Shown here in pieces: positions 6,755 through 17,304 of a DNA stretch of 64,000 nt. Position 1 is the stretch's first letter. Each line of letters begins with the position of its first letter. The notes under the pieces are model-generated. The model was given only the letters and a program-made list of their open reading frames with translations. It was not told the DNA's origin and did not search any database. Both the position numbers and the translations under genes were made by a program. Origin of the DNA: Qipengyuania sp. HL-TH1 (GTDB lineage Bacteria; Pseudomonadota; Alphaproteobacteria; Sphingomonadales; Sphingomonadaceae); the NCBI RefSeq assembly GCF_036365825.1, contig NZ_CP142675.1, positions 2,116,501-2,180,500 on the forward strand, read 5' to 3'.

Positions 6755-9310
6755 TTAGTAGCCGAGGATCAGCGAAACGCTGGCTGCCCGCGGCGGACCC
6801 ATCTGCACGAAGGGCAGATCGCCCGAGGTGAGGCCGCCACCGAAGCCGCCGACATAGAGCTCGTCGAACAGGTTGGTGATGTTGAACTGCACCGCGGCAT
6901 CGCGACCGTTGAAGTATTCGCCAAGGCGAACACGCAGGTCGATATCCACCAGCGTGTAGCTGTCGACGGTCGCCGGGAAGCCGACGCTTTCGCCGACGAA
7001 TCCCTGCGGATCGCGCGGGAGGTTTTCGTCGTTCACGTAGCGCTTGCCGGTGTGCTTGACCTGCACGCCGAGTTCTGCCGGGCCGAAGTTGTACTGGCCA
7101 CGTGCGCCAACCGTGAAGGTCGGTGCGCCGCTTTCACGCTTGCCGGCAGTCTGGGCGAATTCGCCCGCGTCCAGCTGCACGTTGTCGCGGATTTCCGATT
7201 CGTTGAGCGAACCGAAGACATAGAGCAGCGTGTTCGGGGTGGGGCTGTAAGCCACCGAGGCATCGATGCCGTACTTGTCGACGACACCCAGGTTACGGGT
7301 GATCGTTTCGTCGAGGATCGGATCGTAGGCGGTTGCACGGCGATTGTTGTACCGCGTGTACCAGCCGACCAGCTGCGCCTGAAGGTCGCCATTCTGGAAA
7401 CGCAGGCCAAGGTCGAAGCTGTCGGTGGTTTCGGCCACCGGACGCGCGCTTTCGACATCGGGGAAGTAGATCGAGTCGTAGAGCTCGTCCGTACCCGGGA
7501 CCGAAAGACCCTTGCCGTAGTTGCCGAAGAACGATGCATCACCGAATTCATAGGTGAAGCCGACGTTCGGCAGCAGCTTGTCGTAATTGTATTCACGCGA
7601 CTGCGGCGGAGCCGAACCGCTGATGACTTCACCGGTGTTGGGGTCGGTCACATAGGGGTTGGCGGCTTCGTATGCAGCGCTCACACCACCGACGCAGTCG
7701 AGGAAACCGCTGGCCGAGGTGGTGTAGCAGAACTGGTTCAGGTCGCGCTTGTAGAAGGGCACGCTGAGACCGAGGACTGCGGTGAAGTCGTCGAAGAAGC
7801 GACCACGATATTCACCCGCAACCTTGTGCAACGTCGCATAGGACTGGCGATCGCGCTTGTTGAGCACGAAGCCGTCCGCAGTGGCCAGCGGGTTGTTGAT
7901 CGGGAAGACATCCGCGATTTCGCCATTGGCGAGAGCGACCGAGGTCTGGCCCGTCTGACGGTGGTTGGCATCGTCATAGGTGTAGCTCAGGCGGACGCGG
8001 TGATCGTCGTTGATCTCGTAAGCCAGGTTGGCAATCACGCCGAACCGGCGCGTGCGGGTCTGGCTCGGATCGTGACCCGTGACTTCGTCGAGCGTGTCGC
8101 CGTCGCCGTTGAGGTCGCGACCGAAGTAGTAACGGCCACCGATGAAGCCGGTCATGTCGACGCCGCCGACATCACGCGTGCCTTCGAGCAGTTCTTCGTC
8201 GCCGCCGCCATTGGCCTTGACGTACTGGTAGCTCGGATCGACCGTCAGGATCAGGCCGTCAGACAGCGTGAAGCGCGACGAACCGCGGATGTTGCCGGTG
8301 TTCGACGGATTGAAGCGACGATCGAATTCGGCACCGCAATTGTTGTCGCTGCCGGCAGTGCCCGGGGTCGGGCCCTCGACGGTGCAGGGATAGTTGATTT
8401 CGTAGAACCGCTCTTCCTTGGTCGCCGGGAAACGGTTGGTGAAGCCCGAACCAGGTTCGAAGTCCGGGTCGACGCGGAGCGGAACCGAACCGAAGAAATT
8501 GTTGCGGTTCTGGTTGTAGTGACCGGCAATGGCAACGAAATCGCCATTGTCGCCGATGTCCTGCCAGATGCGGCCGTTATACTGCTGCTTCTCGACCACG
8601 CCGTAATTGTTGAACGGGTTGTTGTAGCGCGTGAAGCTGGCCGAGGCGAAAGCCTTGGTGCCCATGCCGGTGATGTCGCCGGTATCGATCATCACAAAGC
8701 CGCGGCCATAGAGACGGCTGCGGTCGTAGTTCGCATTGTTGCCCTCGGCGAAGATGTCGCCGGCAGTCAGCGTCATGGTGACGCCGAAATCGTCGGCCGG
8801 CTCGCGCGTACGGATGTTGATCGTGCCACCGACGGCCGAAGCGGTCGGGCTGTCGACGTCGGTCATGCCGAGGTTGACGCTGATCGATTCGAGAACTTCG
8901 GGATCGACCTGCTGGTTGGTGTAGAGCGCATAGTTGCCCGAGTCGTTCAACGGCAGGCCGTCGAGCGTCTGCGAGATGCGGCTGTCGTCGAAACCGCGGA
9001 TGGTGAAGCTACCGCCCGACGAACCCCAGGGATCGTTGTTCTGGAAGCTGACACCCGGAACCAGGTTGACGATGTCGTTGACCGTCTGGCCGGGGCGCTG
9101 GCGGCGGATGATTTCCTCGCCCAGAACCTGTTTCGCCTTCGGCGTGTTGGGCATGTCGACACCGCCGACGCCGGTGGTGCGAGCACCCGAAACGATGATG
9201 ACCGAGTCGTCGAAATCGACCGAACCGGTCGACTGTGCGGCGGCCGGGGCGGCGACCATTGCACTGGCGGTGCTGACCACCGATGCGGCCAGGAGATATT
9301 TGAACTTCAT
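6755..9310 (-). CDS. TonB-dependent outer-membrane receptor
   Basis: 851 residues with a clear signal peptide ending in APAAAQS. A TonB-box-like stretch (DDSVIIVSG) near residue 35 is followed by the plug domain (VPGVSFQNNDPW, FTIRGFDDSRI, GGTINIRTR) and a long 22-strand-type barrel ending in the aromatic-terminal strand AASVSLILGY. Extracellular loops include a calcium-site-like DLNGDGDTLDE and paired cysteines. Ligand cannot be read from sequence; family members here range from siderophore to nucleoside and vitamin uptake. The TonB gene lies just downstream, and the dioxygenase and nucleoside-transporter genes upstream share its strand. The 253-base gap upstream (9311-9563) is AT-richer and presumably holds its promoter; no convincing -35/-10 pair was found there. 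Confidence 0.92.
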   Translation of the reverse strand: MKFKYLLAASVVSTASAMVAAPAAAQSTGSVDFDDSVIIVSGARTTGVGGVDMPNTPKAKQVLGEEIIRRQRPGQTVNDIVNLVPGVSFQNNDPWGSSGGSFTIRGFDDSRISQTLDGLPLNDSGNYALYTNQQVDPEVLESISVNLGMTDVDSPTASAVGGTINIRTREPADDFGVTMTLTAGDIFAEGNNANYDRSRLYGRGFVMIDTGDITGMGTKAFASASFTRYNNPFNNYGVVEKQQYNGRIWQDIGDNGDFVAIAGHYNQNRNNFFGSVPLRVDPDFEPGSGFTNRFPATKEERFYEINYPCTVEGPTPGTAGSDNNCGAEFDRRFNPSNTGNIRGSSRFTLSDGLILTVDPSYQYVKANGGGDEELLEGTRDVGGVDMTGFIGGRYYFGRDLNGDGDTLDEVTGHDPSQTRTRRFGVIANLAYEINDDHRVRLSYTYDDANHRQTGQTSVALANGEIADVFPINNPLATADGFVLNKRDRQSYATLHKVAGEYRGRFFDDFTAVLGLSVPFYKRDLNQFCYTTSASGFLDCVGGVSAAYEAANPYVTDPNTGEVISGSAPPQSREYNYDKLLPNVGFTYEFGDASFFGNYGKGLSVPGTDELYDSIYFPDVESARPVAETTDSFDLGLRFQNGDLQAQLVGWYTRYNNRRATAYDPILDETITRNLGVVDKYGIDASVAYSPTPNTLLYVFGSLNESEIRDNVQLDAGEFAQTAGKRESGAPTFTVGARGQYNFGPAELGVQVKHTGKRYVNDENLPRDPQGFVGESVGFPATVDSYTLVDIDLRVRLGEYFNGRDAAVQFNITNLFDELYVGGFGGGLTSGDLPFVQMGPPRAASVSLILGY

Positions 9311-9563
9311 CGAGAGGATCCCTTCGTCTCGTTAAAAGTAGGCTGGTACGTCAAAGCCAGCTCCCTTTGCGGGGAGGACGTTGCGCCAAAGCGATCTTTT
9401 TATGACATGATCAAGACATGTATTGCACCTGCGAGACGTTTCGCTGCAGCGCAATAAAATTTGCTTGGATTTCCGCGACTTAGACTAGTTGCAAAAAGGC
9501 AACGAATCCGATTCTTTCCGGAACCGATGCATAAATACAACGCTCGCCGGATGCGGCGGGGCC

Positions 9564-10505
9564 TCAGGCGAGATTGATCTCGCGCAGGCGCTGGAGCAGG
9601 AATTCGTGACTCGAAATCGGTTCGGGCCGCTTTTCGGGATGCGCCGGGTCGATGCACGAGGGCAGCGTCTCGATCACGTAATCGGGGCGGAAGTGGAGGA
9701 AGAACGGCATTGAGTAGCGCGCGCGATAGGCCGCTTCCCCGCGCGGATTGACCACCCGGTGCGTGGTCGAGCGCAGCTTGCCGTTGGTCAACCGGTCGAG
9801 CATGTCGCCGACATTGACCACCAGCGCCCCCTCGGGCGGCGCAACCGCTTTCCATTCACCCTGCGCGGTCAGCAGTTCGAGCCCCGCCTCCTCCGCGCCG
9901 AGCAACAGCGTGATCGTGTTGATGTCGCCATGCGCAGCAGCGCGAATCGCGCCCTCGGCTTCCGCGCCCTCGAGCGGCGGGTAGCGCAGCAGGCGCATCA
10001 CCGAATTGCCGTCCTCGACCGTGGGCGCGAAGAAGCCGCGGTCGAGCCCGAGATGCAGCGCGATGCCCTCGAGCACGCGGCCCCCGGCTTCCTCGAATGC
10101 CGCGTAGAGTTCGGAGAAGGTCTCGCGGAAACCCTTGACCTCGGACGGCCAGACATTGTCGGCCATGAACTCGGCCAGCGGATGGCCTGCGGCCAGCTCG
10201 CGCCCGACGTGCCAGAATTCCTTGAGATCGTGGACCTTGGCGTCCTTGGCCTTCTCGGTCCCGAAGGGGGTATAGCCGCGCGCGCCGCCGCCGCCGGGAA
10301 TGTGATAGGCGCGCTTGACCGCGTCGGGGAGCGCGAAGAACTGCTTCGCCAGCGCTTCGGCGCGGTCGATCAACTCCTGCGGGATGCCGTGGTCGCGGAC
10401 GACGGCGAACCCGTATTCCTCGAAGCTGCGGCCCAGTTCGGCGGCGATGGAGTCGAGCGGCTGTGCCAGCGACACAACCGCGATATCGGTGTTCGAATCG
10501 GTCAT
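9564..10505 (-). CDS. Isopenicillin N synthase-family 2-oxoglutarate/Fe(II) dioxygenase
   Basis: 313 residues. The N-terminal DIOX_N part contains GFAVVRDHGIPQELID and the double-stranded beta-helix has the iron ligands His and Asp in AAHGDINTI and the second His in STTHRVVNP, plus the RYS motif (Arg-x-Ser) that binds the 2-oxoglutarate carboxylate. Such enzymes hydroxylate or oxidise small molecules using O2 and 2-oxoglutarate. ATG 10505 is chosen; the frame stays open further upstream but there it lies inside nupC. It starts 14 bases after the nupC stop, so it is likely co-transcribed, hinting at a nucleoside or base as substrate (compare thymine/uracil dioxygenases); this is inference. Confidence 0.88.
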   Translation of the reverse strand: MTDSNTDIAVVSLAQPLDSIAAELGRSFEEYGFAVVRDHGIPQELIDRAEALAKQFFALPDAVKRAYHIPGGGGARGYTPFGTEKAKDAKVHDLKEFWHVGRELAAGHPLAEFMADNVWPSEVKGFRETFSELYAAFEEAGGRVLEGIALHLGLDRGFFAPTVEDGNSVMRLLRYPPLEGAEAEGAIRAAAHGDINTITLLLGAEEAGLELLTAQGEWKAVAPPEGALVVNVGDMLDRLTNGKLRSTTHRVVNPRGEAAYRARYSMPFFLHFRPDYVIETLPSCIDPAHPEKRPEPISSHEFLLQRLREINLA

Positions 10506-10519
10506 AATGGCTGCGCCCT

Positions 10520-11866
10520 TTAATACGGCAGGAAGAGTCCCGCCAGCGCCGCGCTCATCAGATTGGCGAGACTGCCCGCCGCGAGCGCGCGCAGGCCGAG
10601 CTTGGCGATGACCGGGCGCTGGTTGGGTGCCAGCCCGCCGGTCACGGCCATCTGGATCGCGATCGAGCTGAAATTGGCAAAGCCGCACAGTGCGAAGGTG
10701 ACGATCGCGCGGCTGCGATCGGTCAGCACGCTGGCGTCCATTGCGCCCAGTTCGATAAAGGCGACGAATTCGTTGAGGACGATCTTGGTGCCGAACAATC
10801 CGCCCGCGGCACCGGCCTGCTCCCACGGAATGCCGATCAGATACATCACCGGTGCGAACACCAGTCCGAGCAATTGCTGGAAACTGACATCGGGATAGCC
10901 GAACCAGCCGCCGATACCGCCGAGGATGCCATTGGCGAGCGCAACCAGCGCGACGAAGACCATCACCATCGCGCCAACCGCCACGGCGAGCTTCACGCCG
11001 GTCTGCGTCCCCTGCGCGGCGGCCTCGATGATATTGGCGGGCTTGTGGCCTTCCTCGAAGGTCTCGGCGACTTCGACTTCATGCGCCTTGCCGCCTTCGG
11101 TCAGCGCGGCGGGTCCTTCGGCGCTGATCCGGCTCTTGGGCAGCACGATCTCGCCTTCGGGATCGACGCCGGACATTTGCGCGGCATCGCGGGCCAGGTC
11201 GCTCTGGTCGTCGGGCATGATGATCTTGGCCATCAGGATGCCGCCGGGTGCGGACATGAAGGCCGCGGCGAGCAGGAAGGGCACCGCTTCGGCGCCAATG
11301 AAGCTGGCATAGGCGGCGAGGATGGTCCCCGCCACGCCGGCCATGCCCACGCTCATCAGCGTGAACAGCCGGCTGGGGGTCAGCGCGGCGAGATAGGGGC
11401 GCACCACCAGCGGGCTTTCCGACTGGCCGACGAAGATGTTGGCCGCGCTACCCAGCGCCTCGACCTTGCTGATGCCGGTGATCCAGCCGATCGCCCCGCC
11501 GACCCAGCGCACCAGCCGCTGCATGATGCCCCAGTGGTAGAGGATCGACACGATCGCCGCGAAGAACACGATCACCGGCAAGGCGGCGATGACGAAGGTG
11601 TTGGTGAAGGGATTGGCCCCCATCGGCCCGAACACTGCCTCGATCCCGACCTTGGAGTAATCGAGCAGCGCGATCACCCCGTTGGACAGCGACTGGATCA
11701 GTTGCACGCCAAACGGTGTCCGCAGCACCAGCAGCGCCATCAGCGCCTGCAGCGCAAAGGCGGCCCCGACTACGCGCAGGCTGATACGGCGCTTGCCCGT
11801 CGACAGCAGGAAGGCGAGCAGCAGGATCGCCACGATACCGACGAGATTGATCAGGATGGGCGACAT
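10520..11866 (-). CDS. nupC: NupC-type concentrative nucleoside transporter
   Basis: 448 residues, almost entirely hydrophobic with about ten membrane segments and re-entrant loops. The family motif GQSESPLVVRPYL (G-Q-S/T-E-x-P) that forms the nucleoside site is present, as are the Nucleos_tra2_C features NEFVAFIELG and the C-terminal CGFANFSSIAIQ. It should import nucleosides across the inner membrane with H+ or Na+. ATG 11866 has a purine-rich site (GAAGGGAACCCG) just upstream. It heads a unit with the dioxygenase gene and is divergent from queT. Confidence 0.92.
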   Translation of the reverse strand: MSPILINLVGIVAILLLAFLLSTGKRRISLRVVGAAFALQALMALLVLRTPFGVQLIQSLSNGVIALLDYSKVGIEAVFGPMGANPFTNTFVIAALPVIVFFAAIVSILYHWGIMQRLVRWVGGAIGWITGISKVEALGSAANIFVGQSESPLVVRPYLAALTPSRLFTLMSVGMAGVAGTILAAYASFIGAEAVPFLLAAAFMSAPGGILMAKIIMPDDQSDLARDAAQMSGVDPEGEIVLPKSRISAEGPAALTEGGKAHEVEVAETFEEGHKPANIIEAAAQGTQTGVKLAVAVGAMVMVFVALVALANGILGGIGGWFGYPDVSFQQLLGLVFAPVMYLIGIPWEQAGAAGGLFGTKIVLNEFVAFIELGAMDASVLTDRSRAIVTFALCGFANFSSIAIQMAVTGGLAPNQRPVIAKLGLRALAAGSLANLMSAALAGLFLPY

Positions 11867-11993
11867 CGGGTTCCCTTCGGGGAGGACTAATTGCGGATGA
11901 AATCGGTCGCTGTCTTGCGCGCGCTGCCGCAATAGTCAATTTTCGGGACCCGCAGACGGCCTCGCCGTCCACCAAACTTGTCGAGGCCGTGTG

Positions 11994-12677
11994 ATGACCG
12001 AACCCGCCAACGAGACCCGTCTCGCCGCTGCCGCCATGCCATTGGGGCAGTTCGTCTACACGCTGCTTTATGGCGGGATGACGGTGCTGGCGGGCGTGCT
12101 CGCCTTCAAGCAGGTGCAGCTGTGGCCGACCGATCTGGCGGTGGAATCGGGCATTTTCGCCTTCCTCCTGCTGGTCGTCATCTCGAGCACGATGGCGCAG
12201 CTTTACGGCGAGAAGCTGGCCAACCGGATCGTATGGTGGGGGTTCATCCCGCTGCTCGTGGCCTCCCTGCTCATGCAACTGGTGCTCTCGCTCCCTGCCT
12301 CGACCGAAATGTCGCAGTTCCGCGGGGACGACCTCGCCGCGTTCGAGCGCGTGCATGCGACGCTGTGGCGCGTGTGGCTGGCAGGCCCGGCCGCCTATAT
12401 CGTTTCGCTGCTGCTCAATGTGTGGATCTTCTCGCGCCTGCGCGGATCGTCCGAAGGCGCATCGACGCTGTCACTGATGGCGCGCGGGGCGATTGCCTCG
12501 GCGCTGAGCCAGGCGATCGATTCGGTGATCTTCATCACGCTGGCGTTCTATGGCCAGTTCGCGATCACCAACCTGCTGATCGGGCAGATCATCGCCAAAG
12601 TCGTGCTCAGCCTGGTGCTGGTGCCGTTCCTGATTACCGGCGGGGTCGCCTTCGCCCGCTGGCTCGACCGCCGCTAG
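11994..12677 (+). CDS. Queuosine precursor transporter (YhhQ/QPTR family)
   Basis: 227 residues with six membrane segments. The family pattern for 7-cyano-7-deazaguanine uptake proteins is visible: SSTMAQLYGEKLANRIVWWG early and SQAIDSVIFITLAFYG with a conserved acidic residue later. It should salvage preQ0/preQ1 for queuosine in tRNA. The GTG at 11991 directly precedes ATG 11994; the ATG is preferred. The upstream gap has an inverted repeat (GGCCTCG about 11959 with CGAGGCC about 11982) but nothing that fits a preQ1 riboswitch. The stop overlaps that of the convergent DUF421 gene through a shared CTAG. Confidence 0.85.
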   Translation: MTEPANETRLAAAAMPLGQFVYTLLYGGMTVLAGVLAFKQVQLWPTDLAVESGIFAFLLLVVISSTMAQLYGEKLANRIVWWGFIPLLVASLLMQLVLSLPASTEMSQFRGDDLAAFERVHATLWRVWLAGPAAYIVSLLLNVWIFSRLRGSSEGASTLSLMARGAIASALSQAIDSVIFITLAFYGQFAITNLLIGQIIAKVVLSLVLVPFLITGGVAFARWLDRR

Positions 12678-13204
12678 ACGCGCTTTACGTTCTCGACGAT
12701 CGTCTCCTCGAGATGGTCGCCGTGCAGCACCGACACGTCGCCGGTGGTTTCGAGCACCACTGCCCGGACCTGGCCTAGATCGAGCACATTGGCTTCGCGC
12801 AGCTTGGCGACCAGATCGCTCTTGGCGACGCGCGTGTACGTCAGGGCATCTTCGCAGAACTTCCCGTTGCGCATCAGGAAGACCGGATCGTTCTGCATCA
12901 GGTCCTCGACATGGTCGGACGTCTTGCGCAGCCGCGCCGAGGTCGCCTGGATGAGGAACAGGCCCGCCATTGCGACCATGGCCTGGGCGAAGGCTTTCCA
13001 GTCGCTCGCCTGCGCCGCACCCGCGATGAGACTGCCGAGCGCGATCGTCATCACGAAGTCGAAATTGGTCATCTTGGACAGCGAGCGCAGCCCGTTGAGG
13101 CGGATCAGCACCACCACCCAGATGATGGCGGCAATTGCCAGCAATACGCCGCGCGCGATGGTATCCGGCCAGGGAGTGTCGAGTATCATGCTGCCCCAAC
13201 GCAT
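12674..13204 (-). CDS. DUF421 (YetF/YcaP-type) membrane protein
   Basis: 176 residues: three N-terminal hydrophobic segments (about 17-35, 45-65, 75-90) and a cytoplasmic alpha/beta domain with the family signature LRKTSDHVEDLMQNDPVFL and LREANVLDLGQVRAVVLETTG. Function of the family is unknown. Two starts are possible, ATG 13204 and ATG 13189; the longer one is given. The gene converges on queT with overlapping stop codons, leaving no room for separate terminators. Confidence 0.85.
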   Translation of the reverse strand: MRWGSMILDTPWPDTIARGVLLAIAAIIWVVVLIRLNGLRSLSKMTNFDFVMTIALGSLIAGAAQASDWKAFAQAMVAMAGLFLIQATSARLRKTSDHVEDLMQNDPVFLMRNGKFCEDALTYTRVAKSDLVAKLREANVLDLGQVRAVVLETTGDVSVLHGDHLEETIVENVKRV

Positions 13205-13233
13205 GGCGGGCGCGAATCTATCCCGCCCAGCGT

Positions 13234-14085
13234 TCAGCCCTGCAAATGCCGCGCGTGCCAGCCGACATGCTCGGCCATGAAGGTCGAGATGAAGTAATAG
13301 GAATGGTCGTAGCCGGGCTGCATGCGGATTTCCGCCGGCATGCCTGCGGATTTGCAGGCATCGACCAGCAGTTCGGTCCTGAGCTGTTCCTCGAGGAAAT
13401 TGTCCGCCGTGCCCTGATCGACCAGCAGGTTCGCATGGCGCGCACCGTCTTCGATCAGCGCGCAGGCATCGTATTCGCGCCAGTCGCTGCGGTTGTCGCC
13501 CAGATAGCCGCCCAGCGCCTTGTCGCCCCACGGACAGTTCAGCGGGCTGACGATCGGCGAGAAGGCGCTGATCGAACGGAAGCGGTCGGGATTGCGCAGG
13601 CCGATGGTCAGCGCGCCGTGGCCGCCCATCGAATGGCCGCTGATCGCCTGCCGCTGCATGTCGGCGGGGAAATGCTCGGCCAGCAGCGCGGGCAGTTCCC
13701 GTTCGATATAGCTACGCATCTGGAAATGCTGCGCCCAGGGCGCCTGCGTCGCATCGACATAGAAGCCCGCGCCCTGCCCGAAATCATAGGCCTCGTCATC
13801 GGGTACGTCCTCACCGCGGGGCGAGGTGTCGGGCGCGACGAAGATGACCCCGTGCTCGGCGCAGGCAGCGCGGAATTCGCCCTTCTCGGTGACATTGGCT
13901 TGGGTGCAGGTCAGCCCCGACAGGAACCACAGCACGGGTAGTTTTGCGCCGTCTGCATGCGGCGGGACGAAGACCGAGAAGGTCATCTGCGTGCCGGTGC
14001 TGGCCGAGGCATGACGGTAGACGCCCTGCACGCCGCCATGGCTGCAATTTTCCGATACCGTCTCGAGCGTGCCCGCGGTGGTCAT
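13234..14085 (-). CDS. fghA: S-formylglutathione hydrolase
   Basis: 283 residues of the esterase D family, converting S-formylglutathione to formate and glutathione in formaldehyde detoxification. The nucleophile elbow [10 protein letters not shown] has Ser152; the acid is in [11 protein letters not shown] and the base His in [16 protein letters not shown]. The oxyanion region [17 protein letters not shown] is typical. It is the last gene of the overlapping unit frmA-scoA-scoB-fghA and starts within the scoB stop (ATGA). Full length for the family. Confidence 0.96.
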   Translation of the reverse strand: MTTAGTLETVSENCSHGGVQGVYRHASASTGTQMTFSVFVPPHADGAKLPVLWFLSGLTCTQANVTEKGEFRAACAEHGVIFVAPDTSPRGEDVPDDEAYDFGQGAGFYVDATQAPWAQHFQMRSYIERELPALLAEHFPADMQRQAISGHSMGGHGALTIGLRNPDRFRSISAFSPIVSPLNCPWGDKALGGYLGDNRSDWREYDACALIEDGARHANLLVDQGTADNFLEEQLRTELLVDACKSAGMPAEIRMQPGYDHSYYFISTFMAEHVGWHARHLQG

Positions 14086-14738
14086 AGCGCGACCTCGTAT
14101 TTCGCGGTCGTCTTCGCGGCGATTTCGTCCGCCGTCACGCCCGGCGCCAGTTCGACCAGCCGGAAGGGGCTGTCATGGTTGGGCCGCTGGAATACCGCCA
14201 GATTGGTGACGATCATGTCGACCACGTTCTGCCCGGTCAGCGGCAGCGTGCATTCGGGAATGAACTTGGGGCTGCCGTCCTTGGCGGTGTGATCCATCAC
14301 CACGATGATCTGCTTGACGCCCGCGACGAGATCCATCGCGCCGCCCATGCCTTTGATCATCTTGCCCGGGATCATCCAATTGGCGATGTCGCCGTTCTGG
14401 GCCACTTCCATCGCGCCCAGCACGGTCAGGTCGATATGCCCGCCGCGGATCATGGCGAAGCTGGCCGCGCTGTCGAAATAGGCGCTGTGCGGCAGTTCGC
14501 TGATGGTCTGCTTGCCCGCATTGATCAGGTCCGCATCGACCTCGTCGGGGTAAGGGAACGGTCCGATGCCAAGCATGCCGTTCTCGCTCTGCAGCGTGAC
14601 ATGCATGCCTTGCGGAATGTGGTTGGCGACCAGCGTCGGGATGCCGATGCCAAGATTGACGTAATAGCCGTCGCGCAATTCCTGCGCGGCGCGGGCCGCC
14701 ATCTGGTTGCGGTCCCAGCCTGCTGCTTCCTGGGGCAT
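14082..14738 (-). CDS. scoB: 3-oxoacid CoA-transferase subunit B
   Basis: 218 residues. The catalytic glutamate that carries the CoA thioester lies in [12 protein letters not shown], and the nucleotide/CoA loop [18 protein letters not shown] is intact. With ScoA it transfers CoA from succinyl-CoA to acetoacetate or a related 3-oxoacid. The start overlaps the scoA stop by one base and its stop overlaps the fghA start by four bases. The subunit is a separate polypeptide here, as in most bacteria. Confidence 0.95.
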   Translation of the reverse strand: MPQEAAGWDRNQMAARAAQELRDGYYVNLGIGIPTLVANHIPQGMHVTLQSENGMLGIGPFPYPDEVDADLINAGKQTISELPHSAYFDSAASFAMIRGGHIDLTVLGAMEVAQNGDIANWMIPGKMIKGMGGAMDLVAGVKQIIVVMDHTAKDGSPKFIPECTLPLTGQNVVDMIVTNLAVFQRPNHDSPFRLVELAPGVTADEIAAKTTAKYEVAL

Positions 14739-15447
14739 CAGGCGCTCTCCCTTTCGCGGGTGGTTTCGAATTCGATCTTCTTGTCGTAGGGCGCGCCCAC
14801 GATCATCCGCTGGACGTAGACGCCCGGCAGGTGGATGCAGTCGGGGTCGAGGCTGCCGGTGGGCACGATCTCTTCGACCTCGACCACGCAGACCTTGCCG
14901 CAGGTTGCCGCGGGCTGGTTGAAATTGCGTGCGGTCTTGCGGAACACGAGGTTGCCGGTTTCATCCGCCTTCCATGCCTTGACGATGGCGAGGTCGGCGA
15001 AGATGCCGCGTTCGAGGATATAGTCCTCGCCGTCGAAGGTCTTGGCTTCCTTGCCTTCGGCGACCTGCGTGCCGACGCCGGTCTTTGTGTAGAAGCCGGG
15101 AATACCCGCACCGCCGGCGCGCATGCGCTCGGCCAGCGTGCCCTGCGGGCAGAACTCGACCTCGAGCTCGCCCGAAAGAAACTGGCGTTCGAATTCCTTG
15201 TTCTCGCCGACATAGGAGGAGATCATCTTCCTCACCTGCTGGGTGCGCAGCAGCATGCCGATGCCTTCATTGTCGATGCCCGCATTGTTGCTGGCGAAGG
15301 TCAACCCCTTCACGCCGCTGTCGCGGATCGCGGTCAGCAGGCGTTCGGGAATGCCGCACAGGCCGAAGCCGCCGCTGGCGATGAGCATGTCGTCGCGCAG
15401 CACGCCGTCGAGCGCTGCCGCGGCATCGGAATAAATCTTTCCGCCCA

Positions 15448-15448
<1 letters not shown>
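14738..15448 (-). CDS. scoA: 3-oxoacid CoA-transferase subunit A
   Basis: 236 residues with the subunit-A glycine-rich loop [16 protein letters not shown] near the N-terminus and the [16 protein letters not shown] segment. It forms the CoA-transferase with ScoB. The start ATG overlaps the frmA TGA by one base, so formaldehyde-oxidation and ketone-body genes are physically and translationally linked. That linkage is unusual enough to be listed as a finding. Confidence 0.95.
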
Positions 15449-16560
<1,112 letters not shown>

Positions 16561-16617
16561 GGATAATGGCTCCGGACTAGAGGTGCCGGCGCACCGGCCT
16601 CGGGGCGAAATACAATG

Positions 16618-16694
<77 letters not shown>

Positions 16695-16706
16695 ACCACG
16701 GCGTGC

Positions 16707-16735
16707 CACCTAGGGGCGCTGTCGCGGGTGGTCAA
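16707..16735 (-). promoter_or_regulatory. Promoter of tRNA-Lys
   Basis: On the minus strand TTGACC (16735-16730) and TAGGTG (16712-16707) are spaced by 17 bases, with 13 bases from the -10 element to the tRNA 5' end. The same pattern occurs ahead of rpmH and rpsT in this window, which strengthens the call. Confidence 0.75.
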
Positions 16736-16766
16736 GCCGGTGATGCGGCCGATACCGCGCCTGCGC

Positions 16767-17252
16767 TCAGGAAAGCCGCGCGGCCAGCTGGCGCACCGTC
16801 AGATGCGTCACCGGATCGTGCCAGTGCGGCGCGATCTCGGCGGCAGGGTGCAGGACGAAGGGGCGCTGCCGGAACAGGGGATGCGGGATCGCCAGCTCGC
16901 CGGTATGCCAGGCCCCGCCGCTCCACAGCACGATATCGAGATCGAGCGTGCGCGAGCGCCAGCGCTGTCCGCGCCGGTTGCGACCGAAGGCGCGCTCGAT
17001 ATCCTGCAAATTCTCCAGCGCGTCGGGCGGCGAGAGATCGCCCGTGATGATCGCCGCGCCATTGGCATAGCGCCGCAGCGACGGGCCGACCGGCGCGCTG
17101 TCGACCACGCGCGCGACCGCCTCGACCTCCCAGCCGCTTTCGGCCAGCGCCGCCACCGCCGCCGCCAGTACCGCGCGCGGCGCGCCCACGCCGGACACCC
17201 GGCAGTTCGAGCCGAGCGCGACCAGATAATGATGCTCGCTTGCCTCGCCCAT
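16767..17252 (-). CDS. folK: 2-amino-4-hydroxy-6-hydroxymethyldihydropteridine diphosphokinase
   Basis: 161 residues, the usual length. Visible HPPK hallmarks are VALGSN at the N-terminus, RWRSRTLDLDIVLW holding the Asp-x-Asp magnesium ligands, and IPHPLFRQRPFVLHPAAEI. It transfers pyrophosphate from ATP to the pterin in folate synthesis. No other folate gene is adjacent. It reads away from the divergent peptidase gene. Confidence 0.95.
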   Translation of the reverse strand: MGEASEHHYLVALGSNCRVSGVGAPRAVLAAAVAALAESGWEVEAVARVVDSAPVGPSLRRYANGAAIITGDLSPPDALENLQDIERAFGRNRRGQRWRSRTLDLDIVLWSGGAWHTGELAIPHPLFRQRPFVLHPAAEIAPHWHDPVTHLTVRQLAARLS

Positions 17253-17304
17253 GCCCCCGCCCTAGCGTCCCCGCCGACAAGAGCCAATCGGGAGCGGCAG
17301 GTAC

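Noticed and set aside
6728..9457. Very long open frame on the plus strand (909 codons)
   Set aside because: It is the complement of the TonB-dependent receptor gene. High GC removes stop codons from the opposite strand; its protein has no family features, while the receptor does.
11867..11993. preQ1 riboswitch ahead of the queuosine precursor transporter
   Set aside because: There is an inverted repeat, but the short hairpin and A-rich tail pattern of preQ1 aptamers is missing.
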